Part shown: positions 16,918 through 25,600 of the stretch, piece by piece
Layout of the letters: each line of letters begins with the position of its first letter
How positions within the stretch are numbered: position 1 is the stretch's first letter
Assembly: GCA_036844945.1 (NCBI GenBank)
Contig: DAIUEV010000007.1
Coordinates: 1-64,000 of the forward strand
DNA: 64,000 nucleotides
DNA from: Palsa-461 sp036844945
Lineage (GTDB): Bacteria; Actinomycetota; Acidimicrobiia; Acidimicrobiales; RAAP-2
Direction of reading: 5' to 3'
The notes under the pieces: model-generated
Databases searched by the model: none
Seen by the model: the letters and a program-made list of their open reading frames with translations, nothing else
What the model was told of the DNA's origin: nothing
Program-made: the position numbers and the translations under genes

Positions 16918-17832
16918 TCAGCGTTCGCGTTCGGCGGCGAGCGTGTTGCGCAAGAGCGTCCCGAACCCCTGGTCGGCGAGCGTGACGAAACGCACGGGAT
17001 CGGGCGCGGTCCGACAGCTGATCGACGAGCCCGGGGGCACCCGGGCGAGGGTGCGGCCGTCGATGACCACCACCGCGGGGCGCACCCCCTGAATGGTCAC
17101 CTTCACCGACTGGTCGGCGTCCAGCACCACGCTGCGGTCGAAGCCGAGGTGGGCGGCGATCGGGGTGATGACGAGGGATCGCATCGTGGGCGCGAGCACC
17201 GGCCCGCCGGCCGAGAGGTTGTAGGCCGTCGAGCCAGTGGGGGTGGCCACGAGCACGCCGTCGGCGCGGTAGTGAAGGAAGGGCTGGCCCCCGATCTCGG
17301 TGGTGAAACGCACGGTGTGTCCCGGGTAGGTGCGCTCGACCACCACCTCGTTGAGCGCCAGCCAGTGGCGGACGGTCCCCTCCGCCCCCTCGGCGAGAAG
17401 GACCGAGGGGTCCCGCTCGTCGACCGGGATCTGTCCTCCGTCGGTGCGCACCTCGAGCACCGCCCGCTCCTGCAGGACGACGTCGCCGTCGAGCGCCCGC
17501 CCGAGCGCGGCCTCGAGGTCGGGCGGCTGGACCTGGAGGAGGTAGCCGAGATGGCCGAAGTTGACACCGAGGATCGGCGCCCCCGATGCGTGGGCGAGCG
17601 GGATCAGACGCAGGAAGGTTCCGTCCCCGCCCAGGCTGACGGCGAGGTCGGCCCCCGAGAGACGCACCGAGCTCAACGGGGTCACGGTCCCGTCTTCGAC
17701 CACGGTGTCGGGCAGCTGGAGCAGGAGCGTCCGGACACGGTGGCCCTCGGCGTGCAACCAGGCGGCGGCGTCCTCGGCGAGCTTGGCGGCGGCGTCGTTG
17801 GCCGGGTTGGCGAGAAGGGCGACGGTCGCCAC
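16918..17832 (-). CDS. nadK: NAD kinase
   Basis: Phosphorylates NAD to NADP with ATP or polyphosphate. The 304-residue product has the diagnostic GGDGT (SLGGDGTFLRL), then NFGHLGYL, NEVVVER, and the conserved TPTGSTAYNLSAGGP. GTG 17832 (VATVALLANP) is chosen: it is 5 bp after the tlyA stop and fits the family N-terminus. The frame is open farther upstream, but only as antisense-like sequence inside tlyA. Confidence 0.97.
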   Translation of the reverse strand: MATVALLANPANDAAAKLAEDAAAWLHAEGHRVRTLLLQLPDTVVEDGTVTPLSSVRLSGADLAVSLGGDGTFLRLIPLAHASGAPILGVNFGHLGYLLQVQPPDLEAALGRALDGDVVLQERAVLEVRTDGGQIPVDERDPSVLLAEGAEGTVRHWLALNEVVVERTYPGHTVRFTTEIGGQPFLHYRADGVLVATPTGSTAYNLSAGGPVLAPTMRSLVITPIAAHLGFDRSVVLDADQSVKVTIQGVRPAVVVIDGRTLARVPPGSSISCRTAPDPVRFVTLADQGFGTLLRNTLAAERER

Positions 17833-17837
17833 GGCGC

Positions 17838-18656
17838 TCAGCCCCCCCGGACGGTCCCGACGGCCGCCTGGACCATGTCGAGCAGCACGGGCTCCGGAGT
17901 GGGCGCGCCGCCCGCCCGGGCGTGCAGGAAGAACTCGACGTTGCCAGCGGTCCCCCGGATCGGTGACGCCATGGCCCCCATGATGCCGGTTCCGGCCGAG
18001 CTCAGTGCTGAGCCGACCTCGACGAGGGACCGGCGCCACTGGTCGGCGTCGCGCACGATCCCCTTCCCCCGAGACACTTCGGCCCGCCCCGCCTCGAACT
18101 GCGGCTTCACGAGGACGACGAGGTCACCCCCGTTGCGGACCAGGCCGACCAGTGCGGCCGCGACCGTCCGCAACGAGATGAACGAGAGGTCGGCAGTGAG
18201 CAGGTCGACCGGGCCGGCGTCGCCGAGGAGTTCCGGCCCGGCGGTGCGCACGTTGACTCCCTCGAGCACGAGGACCCTCCGGTCGCCGCGCAGCCGGAGG
18301 TCGAGCTGCCCATGGCCGACGTCGAGCGCCACCACGCTGGACGCCCCCCGCTGGAGCAGGCAGTCCACGAATCCCCCGGTGGAGGCACCGGCGTCGAGGA
18401 CCCGCCGGCCGGCGACGTCGAGCGAGAACCCCTCCAGCGCGGCGTCGAGCTTCTCCCCTCCGCGCGAGACGAACCGGGGCCCCGGTCCGAGCAGGACGAC
18501 GGGATCGGCCGGCGACACGAGCCGGGAAGCCTTGTCGGCCGGGGCGCCGGCGACCAGCACCCGTCCCTTGGCGACCGCCTCGAGTGCCTGCTCTCGGGAG
18601 CCGACCAGACGCCGACGGACGAGCTCGGTGTCGAGGCGCCGGCGCGAGGGGCTCAG
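17838..18656 (-). CDS. tlyA: TlyA-type rRNA 2'-O-methyltransferase, probably using a CTG start
   Basis: TlyA methylates 2'-OH of 16S/23S rRNA cytidines. The methyltransferase part is plain: FVSRGGEKLDAAL, VLDAGASTGGFVDCLLQ, LLTADLSFISLR, VVLVKPQFEAGR. The first ATG/GTG/TTG in frame (GTG 18560) would drop the S4 domain. Yet the codons just before it read SPSRRRLDTELVRRR, then LVGSREQALEAVAKGRV, exactly the family's S4 N-terminus. The only stop-free extension starts at CTG 18656, whose last bases overlap the upstream TGA (CTGA), the same overlap type used throughout. Translation as 272 residues from CTG is therefore proposed. Confidence 0.88.
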   Translation of the reverse strand: MSPSRRRLDTELVRRRLVGSREQALEAVAKGRVLVAGAPADKASRLVSPADPVVLLGPGPRFVSRGGEKLDAALEGFSLDVAGRRVLDAGASTGGFVDCLLQRGASSVVALDVGHGQLDLRLRGDRRVLVLEGVNVRTAGPELLGDAGPVDLLTADLSFISLRTVAAALVGLVRNGGDLVVLVKPQFEAGRAEVSRGKGIVRDADQWRRSLVEVGSALSSAGTGIMGAMASPIRGTAGNVEFFLHARAGGAPTPEPVLLDMVQAAVGTVRGG

Positions 18657-19243
18657 GAGCGACCCGCGTCCGAGGATCGAGGCAGGGTCACGATCGTGTC
18701 GGCGCCCTCCGCGACGACGCCCTTCGCGGCGGCCTTCTTGTCCTTCTTGTCCTTCTTGTTCTTCTTCTTCTGGCCCGAGAACTTCGGCTCCTTGTCGCCC
18801 TTCGCCCCCTTCGCGCCCTTCTTCTTGCCCGAGTCCTTCTTCGAGCCGGGCTCGGCGGTCCGGTGGGATCGCGCCGCTGCCGACGACGCCCCCGGGTGGT
18901 CGGCGACGGGCGCCATCTCGGCCGGCCCGACCTCGGTCGACGGGTCCCGGGCCGGGTCCCGGACGGGGCCCCCGAGGACGTCGGCGATCCGGTCAAAGAG
19001 CTCGTCGAGTGAGCCCACCTGCTTGAGCTGGCGGCCGAGCTCGTCGCGGGCAAGAGCGACGAGCTGGCCCCCAAAGAGCCGGCTGGCCCGGCCGAGGTCC
19101 TCGAGATCCCGCCGGGCCCGGGTGCGGGTCTGCTCGTCGTCGGACAAGAGTCCCCGCGCGATCTCCTGGGCCCGGTCGAGGGTGACCTGGCCGACGGCGG
19201 TCGTGGCGTCCAGATAACGCCGCCAGCTCTCGTTGCTGGTCAC
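18653..19243 (-). CDS. Phasin-like helical protein with lysine-rich C-terminus
   Basis: A 196-residue protein of unknown function. Residues 1-90 are amphipathic helix without Cys, resembling phasin-like actinobacterial proteins. A linker follows, then a strongly basic segment (about 130-170; runs such as KKKNKKDKKDKKAAAKG) and a short acidic/hydrophobic end. A Lys-rich tail suggests binding to nucleic acid or an acidic surface. GTG 19243 is preferred over GTG 19246, since TACGGT lies 6 nt upstream of it as in other leaderless genes here. Its TGA overlaps the proposed CTG of tlyA. It sits where actinobacteria have a small gene between the HAD gene and tlyA. Confidence 0.75.
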   Translation of the reverse strand: MTSNESWRRYLDATTAVGQVTLDRAQEIARGLLSDDEQTRTRARRDLEDLGRASRLFGGQLVALARDELGRQLKQVGSLDELFDRIADVLGGPVRDPARDPSTEVGPAEMAPVADHPGASSAAARSHRTAEPGSKKDSGKKKGAKGAKGDKEPKFSGQKKKNKKDKKDKKAAAKGVVAEGADTIVTLPRSSDAGRS

Positions 19244-19249
19244 CACTCC

Positions 19250-19255
19250 ACCGTA
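19250..19255 (-). promoter_or_regulatory. Candidate -10 element of the phasin-like/tlyA operon (leaderless)
   Basis: TACGGT on the minus strand with 6 nt before GTG 19243. Confidence 0.4.
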
Positions 19256-19288
19256 GTGTCCGGCCGGCCGAGCCCTGCTCCGTGACGA

Positions 19289-20083
19289 TCAGGCGGCGCC
19301 CGCGCGGGCGAGCCTGACGAGGCCCAAGAAGTCGTCCGCCACGACATCGGCCGGCGGGTCGACGGGATCGCCCGCGGCGGTGACCCCCGAGAGGACCAGC
19401 GCGAAGGGTGCCCGGAGGCTGCGGGCGAGCAGCCCGTCGGTCGAAGGCCGGTCGCCCACCACGACCCGGGTGTCGGGGTGGTGGGCGGCGATGAGCTCGG
19501 TCATGGGCCGGTAGGGCTTGCCGGCCACCTCGGCCTTCGCTCCGGCCGCCGTCACCACCGCCGCCAGCAGGGCTCCGGACCCGGGGAGCAACCCGTCGGG
19601 GGTGGGATGGGTGGGGTCTTCGTTCGTGCCGATGAGGCGCGCCCCGCGCCGCACGGCCGTCGCGGCCTGGGCAAGGCGCGCAAAGGTGAAGTCGTGGGTC
19701 CAGCCGACCAGCACGACGTCGGGCTGTCCGTCTTCGACCAGCCGGGCCCCGCGGGCGGTGAGCGCCTCGCGGGCGCCCCCGTCGGCGAGGGCCAGCACCG
19801 ACTGGCCGGGCTGGACCATCGAGGCTGCGGCCTGGGCCGAGGTGATGAGGTCACCCGGCTCGGCCGGGATGCCCGCCCGGTCCATCCGCGCCAGCAGCTC
19901 GTCGATGGTCGGCGCCGAGTTGTTGGTGGCAAAGACAACGCGCGCGCCGTGCGCGCGGAGCAACGACACAGCCTCGGCGACGCCGTCGATCGGTTCGCCG
20001 GCGAGCCAGATCACGCCGTCGAGGTCGACGATCCATGCGCCCTCGAGCGGGGGGGCCCATCCGGGGCGGGCGGTTCCGGCCAC
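19289..20083 (-). CDS. HAD-superfamily sugar-phosphatase-like hydrolase (NagD type)
   Basis: A 264-residue phosphatase of the NagD/PGP class. Motif I is WIVDLDGVIWL, with the nucleophile and acid/base Asp. The NagD hallmark FATNNSA carries motif II, motif III Lys is in VAGKPYRPM, and motif IV is VVGDRPSTDGLL. The cap type C2 segment between them is present. GTG 20083 has a good Shine-Dalgarno upstream (GAAGGTGG). Substrate not determinable. In mycobacteria the same type of gene precedes tlyA. Confidence 0.92.
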   Translation of the reverse strand: MAGTARPGWAPPLEGAWIVDLDGVIWLAGEPIDGVAEAVSLLRAHGARVVFATNNSAPTIDELLARMDRAGIPAEPGDLITSAQAAASMVQPGQSVLALADGGAREALTARGARLVEDGQPDVVLVGWTHDFTFARLAQAATAVRRGARLIGTNEDPTHPTPDGLLPGSGALLAAVVTAAGAKAEVAGKPYRPMTELIAAHHPDTRVVVGDRPSTDGLLARSLRAPFALVLSGVTAAGDPVDPPADVVADDFLGLVRLARAGAA

Positions 20084-20145
20084 GTCCCACCTTCTCCCGT
20101 CCAGTCTGTGGTCGTCCAGCCCCGGGGCTGTCCGCGGGCAGCCGC

Positions 20146-20151
20146 TACGCT
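20146..20151 (+). promoter_or_regulatory. Candidate -10 element of the PH-like gene (leaderless)
   Basis: TACGCT followed by 8 nt and GTG 20160. No Shine-Dalgarno is present, which fits a leaderless message. Confidence 0.4.
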
Positions 20152-20159
20152 CCGGCCCC

Positions 20160-20513
20160 GTGGCGACGTTCGAGATCCGGGGTGTGGAGCTCGTGATGCG
20201 CCTCAGCACGATCGAGAAGTTCGAGGGGTTTCACGGCGACATCATGGTTCCGCTCTCGGCGGTGAGCGCCGTACGGGTCGTGCCCTCGGCGTGGCCCGAG
20301 CTCCGCGGGGTCCGGGCGCCCGGGACCGGCCTTCCCAAGGTGATCGCGGTGGGCACCCGGCGGGGCGGCTTCGGCAAGGACTTCGCGGCGGTGCACGGCC
20401 AGGGATCGGCGGTCGTCGTCGAGCTGGACGGCGCCCCCTACGGTCGGCTCGTCGCCACGATGGACGATGCCGACACCGTCGCGTCTACCATCCGGGGCGG
20501 CACGACCCGATGA
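20160..20513 (+). CDS. Small conserved-type protein, PH-like fold suspected
   Basis: A 117-residue soluble protein of alternating short strands (FEIRGVELVMRLS, SAVSAVRVVP, VIAVGTRRGGFGKDFAAV, SAVVVELDG) ending in a helix. This pattern is seen in bacterial PH-like domain proteins. No catalytic motif. GTG 20160 lies behind a leaderless-type promoter, and the frame before it is antisense to the HAD gene. It ends 19 bp before the ABC ATPase start, so the two may be co-transcribed. Function unknown. Confidence 0.65.
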   Translation: MATFEIRGVELVMRLSTIEKFEGFHGDIMVPLSAVSAVRVVPSAWPELRGVRAPGTGLPKVIAVGTRRGGFGKDFAAVHGQGSAVVVELDGAPYGRLVATMDDADTVASTIRGGTTR

Positions 20514-20532
20514 CCCGTTAAGCGGGCAGCCG

Positions 20533-21612
20533 GTGGCCGCGCTCCAATTTGACGGCGTCACGAAGCGTTTCGACGAGGTCGTCGCGGTCGACCACCTCGA
20601 CCTCGAGGTGGTCGACGGGGAGCTGCTCGTCCTCCTCGGTCCCTCGGGCTGCGGGAAGACGACGGCGCTGCGCATGGTGGCCGGCCTCGAGGACGTGAGC
20701 GACGGCACCATCCGGATCGGCGAGCGGGTCGTGAACGACGTGGAACCGAAAGACCGTGATGTCGCGATGGTCTTCCAGTCCTACGCCCTCTATCCGCACC
20801 TGTCCGTGGCCAAGAACATCGAGTTCCCGCTGCGCCAGCGTCACGTCGAGAAGAACGAGCGGACCGAGCTCGTGCAGAAGACGGCCGAGACGCTCGGCCT
20901 CGGCGCACTGCTCGATCGTCGCCCCGGCCAGCTCTCGGGCGGCCAGCGCCAGCGCGTGGCGCTCGCCCGCGCCATCGTGCGGTCGCCCCAGGCGTTCCTC
21001 ATGGACGAGCCGCTCTCCAACCTCGACGCGACCCTGCGCACCCAGACGCGGGCCGACATCGTCACCCTCCAGCAGCGGCTCGGGACCACGACGCTGTACG
21101 TGACCCACGACCAGGTCGAGGCGATGACCATGGGACATCGGATCGCGGTGATGAGCGACGGGGTGCTCCAACAGGTGGCCCCGCCCCAGGACATCTATGA
21201 GACCCCGGCCAACCTCTTCGTGGCCGGGTTCATCGGCAGCCCCGGGATGAATCTGCTGCCCGGCGAGTTCGACCCGACGGTGGGGGTGCGCGCCGTGCGG
21301 GTCGAGACCGGCAGCGTGCCCGTGCCTGGCCGGATCGAGGTCGACCGGGCCGCCAAGGTGTTCGTGGGCTGCCGACCCGAGTCGCTGTCGATCGACCCGG
21401 ACGGCACGCTCGCCGCCACCGTCAGCATCGTCGAGCTCCTCGGCGCCGACGTGCACGTCGTGTGCCGGGTCGGTGAGACCCGGGTGGTGGTGCGCCAGGA
21501 CGTGGGGCGGCCCCGGCCCTCGATCGGCGAGACCATCAAGCTCCGGGCCGATCCGGCCGCCGTCCACGTGTTCGACGCCGGCAGCGGCGCGCGCCTCAGC
21601 GCCGCCGCCTGA
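20533..21612 (+). CDS. Sugar-ABC-transporter ATPase (MalK/UgpC/MsmX type), orphan
   Basis: A 359-residue ABC ATPase. Walker A GPSGCGKTT, Q loop MVFQSYALYPHLSV, signature LSGGQRQRVALARA, Walker B AFLMDEPLSNLD and H loop VTHDQVEAMTM are all intact. A C-terminal TOBE/MalK regulatory domain of about 120 residues is present. GTG 20533 is used, as it gives the usual short N-terminus (VAALQFDGVTKRF). No permease or binding protein gene is nearby, so it probably energises transporters encoded elsewhere, as MsmX does. Confidence 0.92.
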   Translation: MAALQFDGVTKRFDEVVAVDHLDLEVVDGELLVLLGPSGCGKTTALRMVAGLEDVSDGTIRIGERVVNDVEPKDRDVAMVFQSYALYPHLSVAKNIEFPLRQRHVEKNERTELVQKTAETLGLGALLDRRPGQLSGGQRQRVALARAIVRSPQAFLMDEPLSNLDATLRTQTRADIVTLQQRLGTTTLYVTHDQVEAMTMGHRIAVMSDGVLQQVAPPQDIYETPANLFVAGFIGSPGMNLLPGEFDPTVGVRAVRVETGSVPVPGRIEVDRAAKVFVGCRPESLSIDPDGTLAATVSIVELLGADVHVVCRVGETRVVVRQDVGRPRPSIGETIKLRADPAAVHVFDAGSGARLSAAA

Positions 21613-21627
21613 TCCCCCGACGGCCCG

Positions 21628-22452
21628 GTGTCGGGCGACACAGCGCCCAACGCGGCCGAGCGGCGGCGCTGGAACGACCCCGACTGGGTGGCCACCTGGC
21701 TGCAGCGCGAGGAGCTGACCGCGCTCGTAACCGACGTCGTGCTGGTCCACCTGGCCCCGCGGCCGGGCGAAGCGGTCCTCGACATCGGCTGCGGGGGCGG
21801 CGGCCTCACCTTCGCGGTCGCCGACGCCGTCACGCCGGGCGGGCGCGCCGTCGGCGCGGATCTCTCGGCCCCGCTGGTGGACCTCGCCCGCGAGCGCGCT
21901 CGACGCGACGGCCGGACCGCCGCGTCGTTCACCGTGGCCGACGCGCAGGTCGACCGGTTCGACGGTGCTCCCTTCGACGCCGCCACGAGCCAGTTCGGTG
22001 TGATGTTCTTCGAGGACCCGGTGGCGGCCTTCGCCAACGTCGCCGACCAGGTTGTCGCCGGAGGGCGACTGGCGTTCGTCTGCTGGCAGGGGGTCGAGGC
22101 CAACCCCTGGTGCGTGATGCCGGCGCTGTCGCGCTACCTGCCGCCCCCGCCCCCGCCCCCGCCGGGTGCCGCACCGATCGGGCCCTTCACGATGGGCGAC
22201 GCCGCCCGGGTGACCGGGCTGCTCGAGGCGGCGGGGTGGGCGTCGGTCGAGCGCCATCCCTATGAGCGCACCTCGGTCGTGAAGCGCGACGCCCTGTTCC
22301 GCGACGACGCCCAGGGGCTGGCCGGGGTCGCCGAGGCCGAGCGGGCGGCCGCGGCGGCGGCGATGGAGGCGCAGCTCGCCCCGTTCGAGAGCGAGGACGG
22401 CACCTATGAGGTGCCCTTCGCGTTCCACGTCTTCACCGCACGGCGCCCCTGA
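21628..22452 (+). CDS. Class I SAM-dependent methyltransferase
   Basis: A 274-residue methyltransferase. The SAM loop is VLDIGCGGGGLTFAVAD, followed by the acidic end of strand 2 (AVGADLS) and the post-motif VADAQVDRF. The middle resembles UbiE/ArsM-like enzymes that act on small molecules. A run of eight Pro (residues about 172-180, encoded by CCGCCC-type repeats) is unusual. GTG 21628 follows the ATPase stop by 15 bp. Substrate unknown. Confidence 0.88.
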   Translation: MSGDTAPNAAERRRWNDPDWVATWLQREELTALVTDVVLVHLAPRPGEAVLDIGCGGGGLTFAVADAVTPGGRAVGADLSAPLVDLARERARRDGRTAASFTVADAQVDRFDGAPFDAATSQFGVMFFEDPVAAFANVADQVVAGGRLAFVCWQGVEANPWCVMPALSRYLPPPPPPPPGAAPIGPFTMGDAARVTGLLEAAGWASVERHPYERTSVVKRDALFRDDAQGLAGVAEAERAAAAAAMEAQLAPFESEDGTYEVPFAFHVFTARRP

Positions 22453-22634
22453 CGTCCGCCGTGCGGTGCCTGTCGGGACCCTGTCGCGCCCGGGTATGCC
22501 GCTAAATTCCGAGGTCCGCCGGTAGGCTCGCCCCACCAGGGACACCCGTCACCGCCAATCGGGCCGACCCGGTGCGGCGGGGCCGCTGTCGGCGCGCGGC
22601 CCGGTGTTCGGGGCACTTCCCTGCACCTTTGACG

Positions 22635-25600
22635 ATGAGACGGGGCGTGGGAAGAACGGATCTGCCCTCGGAAACCGAGCGGCAGGCGGAACGGTCGAAC
22701 GAGGGCGACCGGCTCGAGGACACGCGCCCGCGTCACCCCGCCGAGGTCGGTGCCGGACGGGAGCGGCTCGAGCCCAAGGTCGAGCACACCGGCGGCCTGG
22801 TGGCCCGGAACCGCGAGCTCGCCCACCTCGACCACATCTTGTGGAAGGCCCGGGCCGGGTCGGGCAGCGCGGTGGTGCTGCGGGGCGAGCCCGGGGTCGG
22901 CAAGAGCGCTCTGATCGAGGCGACGGTCGCGCGGGCGAGCGACTTCGGCGTGGTGCGCCTCCGCGGGGCCGCGGTCGATGACCAGCACGGCCTCCCCCGC
23001 GAGTGGCCGCAGCCGGTGATCGAGCTCCTGAGCCAGGCGCCGCTCCCCGCCCCGAGTGCGGCCGGCCCGGGCGAGCTCACGCCCGCCCAGATGGCGGCCG
23101 GGATCGAGGCGGCGGGGCGGGCGGTGCGGACGCTGTTCGACGAGGCCCAGCTCCCCCTCCTCATCGCGGTCGACGACTGCCACCTGTTGCCCGCCTGGTT
23201 CCCCAACGTGATGAGCCAGGCGGTGACCGCCGAGCCCGGCGACCTCCCCGTGGCGCTCGTGCTGGCATGGCGCGACACCCCGCACATCGCGTCGCCGGAG
23301 CTCGACGTCACGATCCCCGAGCACCGGCTCGAGGGTCTCAACCCGGCCCAGGCGGCGACGCTGCTGACCCAGCACTTCGGCGAGTTGCCCGCCGAGGGTG
23401 TCTTGACCGCGCTGTTGAACGCGACCGGCGGCAACCCGAGCGCACTGATCGACGCGTGCCACCGTCTCTCCGAGGAACAGCTGCAGGGATGGCGGCCGTT
23501 GCCCGAGCCGATCCCGCTCGGCCACTCGCTCGTCGGCGCGTTCGGCCAGCGCCTCACGGGACTGGCCGAGGACATCCGCTACGCACTCGCCGCCGCGTCG
23601 GCCGGGCGCCTCCCAGTTTCGGTCCTCGAGGCGACGCTGGAGGACCTCGGGCTGCGCCTCGAGGTGCTGCGCCCCGCGCAGAAGGCCGGGATCGTCGTGC
23701 TGCGCGGAGAACGCCTCGACTTCGCGCACCCGCTCGTTCGGGCCAGCGCGTTCTGGTCGGTGCCGAAGGAGCTGCGCTCCCGAGCGCACGCCGCGATCTC
23801 CCGCGCCTTCGCGACCCGCGGACAAGTCGAGCGGAGCGCGTTCCATGCCTCGCAGCACACCGTGCGCCGCGACGAGACCGTCGCCCGCCTCTTCACCCAG
23901 AGCTCGCGTATCGCGCTCGACCGGGGCGATTCGACGGCGGCGGCCCACCACGAGGAGATGGCCGCCGACTACGGGCCCACCGATGACGCCAGCGCTCGCC
24001 ACCTCGCCCGGGCCGCCGCGCTCTGGATGAGCGTCGGTGAGGTGGGCCGGGCACGCGTGTGCGTCGCCAGGGCCGGGGACTTCGCCGTGTCAGAGCGGGT
24101 CGCCTGTGAGATCACCTACCAGCGGGCCCGCACCGAGATGGCCGGCGACCTCTCCCCCGCCGTCGCCGCCGCGATGCGCGAGGCCGCCGCCCAGTGCGAG
24201 GGCGACGCGGCCTACCGGGCCGTGCTGATGCTCGTCGACGCGGTCGCCTGCCAGCTGCTCGGGGGGACCTCGGACGACTCGGCCGAGGTGTCCCAGCGGG
24301 CCGTCCGCCTCGCCCGCACGGTCAGCAGCCACGCCGAGGCCCTGGCCGCCGCCGCCCTCGGCGCGGCGCACGTGTTCGAGGGCAGCGCGAGCGCCCGGAC
24401 CGACATCGACCTCATCGCGGTCACCTCGCTGCTCATCGGCCAGACCCAGGAGTTCCCGGCTTCGCCGCAGCTCGCCCTCGTGATCGGCGACAGCCTCGTC
24501 CACCAGGGCCACGTCGAACAGGCCCTGCGGTGGGCCCAGTGGGTCGAGGACTGCGCCGACACCGTCGGCGACCGCGCCCTCGTCGCCGTGCCGTCGCTCA
24601 TCCGGGCGACCGTGTCCCTCGCCCAGGGCGATCTCGCCGAGGCGGCGAGGGACGCTGGCGCCGCCGCCGAGCTGGCCGAGCGCTGCGAGCAGCACACCCT
24701 TTCGGCCCGGGCGTTCGGCGTGCTCGCCGAGTCCGACGCCGGCCACGGCTCCTACGACGCCGGCTTCGAGGTGGCGGCCCGGCTCTTCGGGCTGGCCGGC
24801 GAGGTCGGCCGGGCCCCCCGGGTCCAGACCCTCACCATGCTGGCCAACCTCGAGCTCCAACGGGGCCGGTCGAGCTCTGCCTTCGCCTGGCTCGGCGCCG
24901 CCGACGACGACGCGGTGCCCCAGGTCGGCCAGCGGGCGGCCCGGCCCCACCACGACACGATCCGGGCCGCCTTCGCCCCGGCGGCCGCCGAGATCATGCT
25001 GCTCGGCCGCCGCCGCCAGCTGGCCGCGCCCCTGCTCGACACCGTGGCCAAGGCCCGGGGGGCGGGGGCGGTGCCGCCGGGGTGGGCCGAGTGGGTCGCG
25101 GGGATCGCCACTGACGACGTCACCGACGCGACCGACCTGCTCGCCAATGCCCGCGACGCAATGGCCGGCCAGCCCCTGCTCGCCGCCCGGGTCGAGCTGG
25201 CCTGGGGGGTGCGGCTCGCCGAGGGCGGCCAGGTCGACGAGGCGGAGGGGCACCTCCAGGCCGCGTGCGCGGCGTTCGAGCGGCTCGGGGCCCCCGGGTG
25301 GGTGACGCTCGCCCGCCGGGAGCTCGCCCTCGTGCCCTCGGCCGAGGAGTTCGGGGAGGCCGCGCTGCGCTCGATGGCGGAGGCCGCCGCGTCGCCGCCG
25401 GCCATGCTGGTGACCGCCCCGGTCTCCCGGGTCGACCACCCGCCCTGGGAGATCACGCTGCTCGGCTCGTTCTCGGTCCGACGGTTCGGCGAACCGGTGT
25501 CGCTGCCCCTCTCGCTCGCCGCCCAGGGACTGAAGATCGTCGCCCTCCACGAGAAACTCCCCGTCGAGGAGCTGGTCGAGCTGCTCTGGCCCGACGCGGC

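Noticed and set aside
22139..22165. CCGCCC run as a regulatory repeat
   Set aside because: It is in frame and encodes a poly-proline stretch of the methyltransferase.
20518..22545. A 675-codon minus-strand frame over the ABC ATPase and methyltransferase
   Set aside because: Shadow of two well-supported genes.
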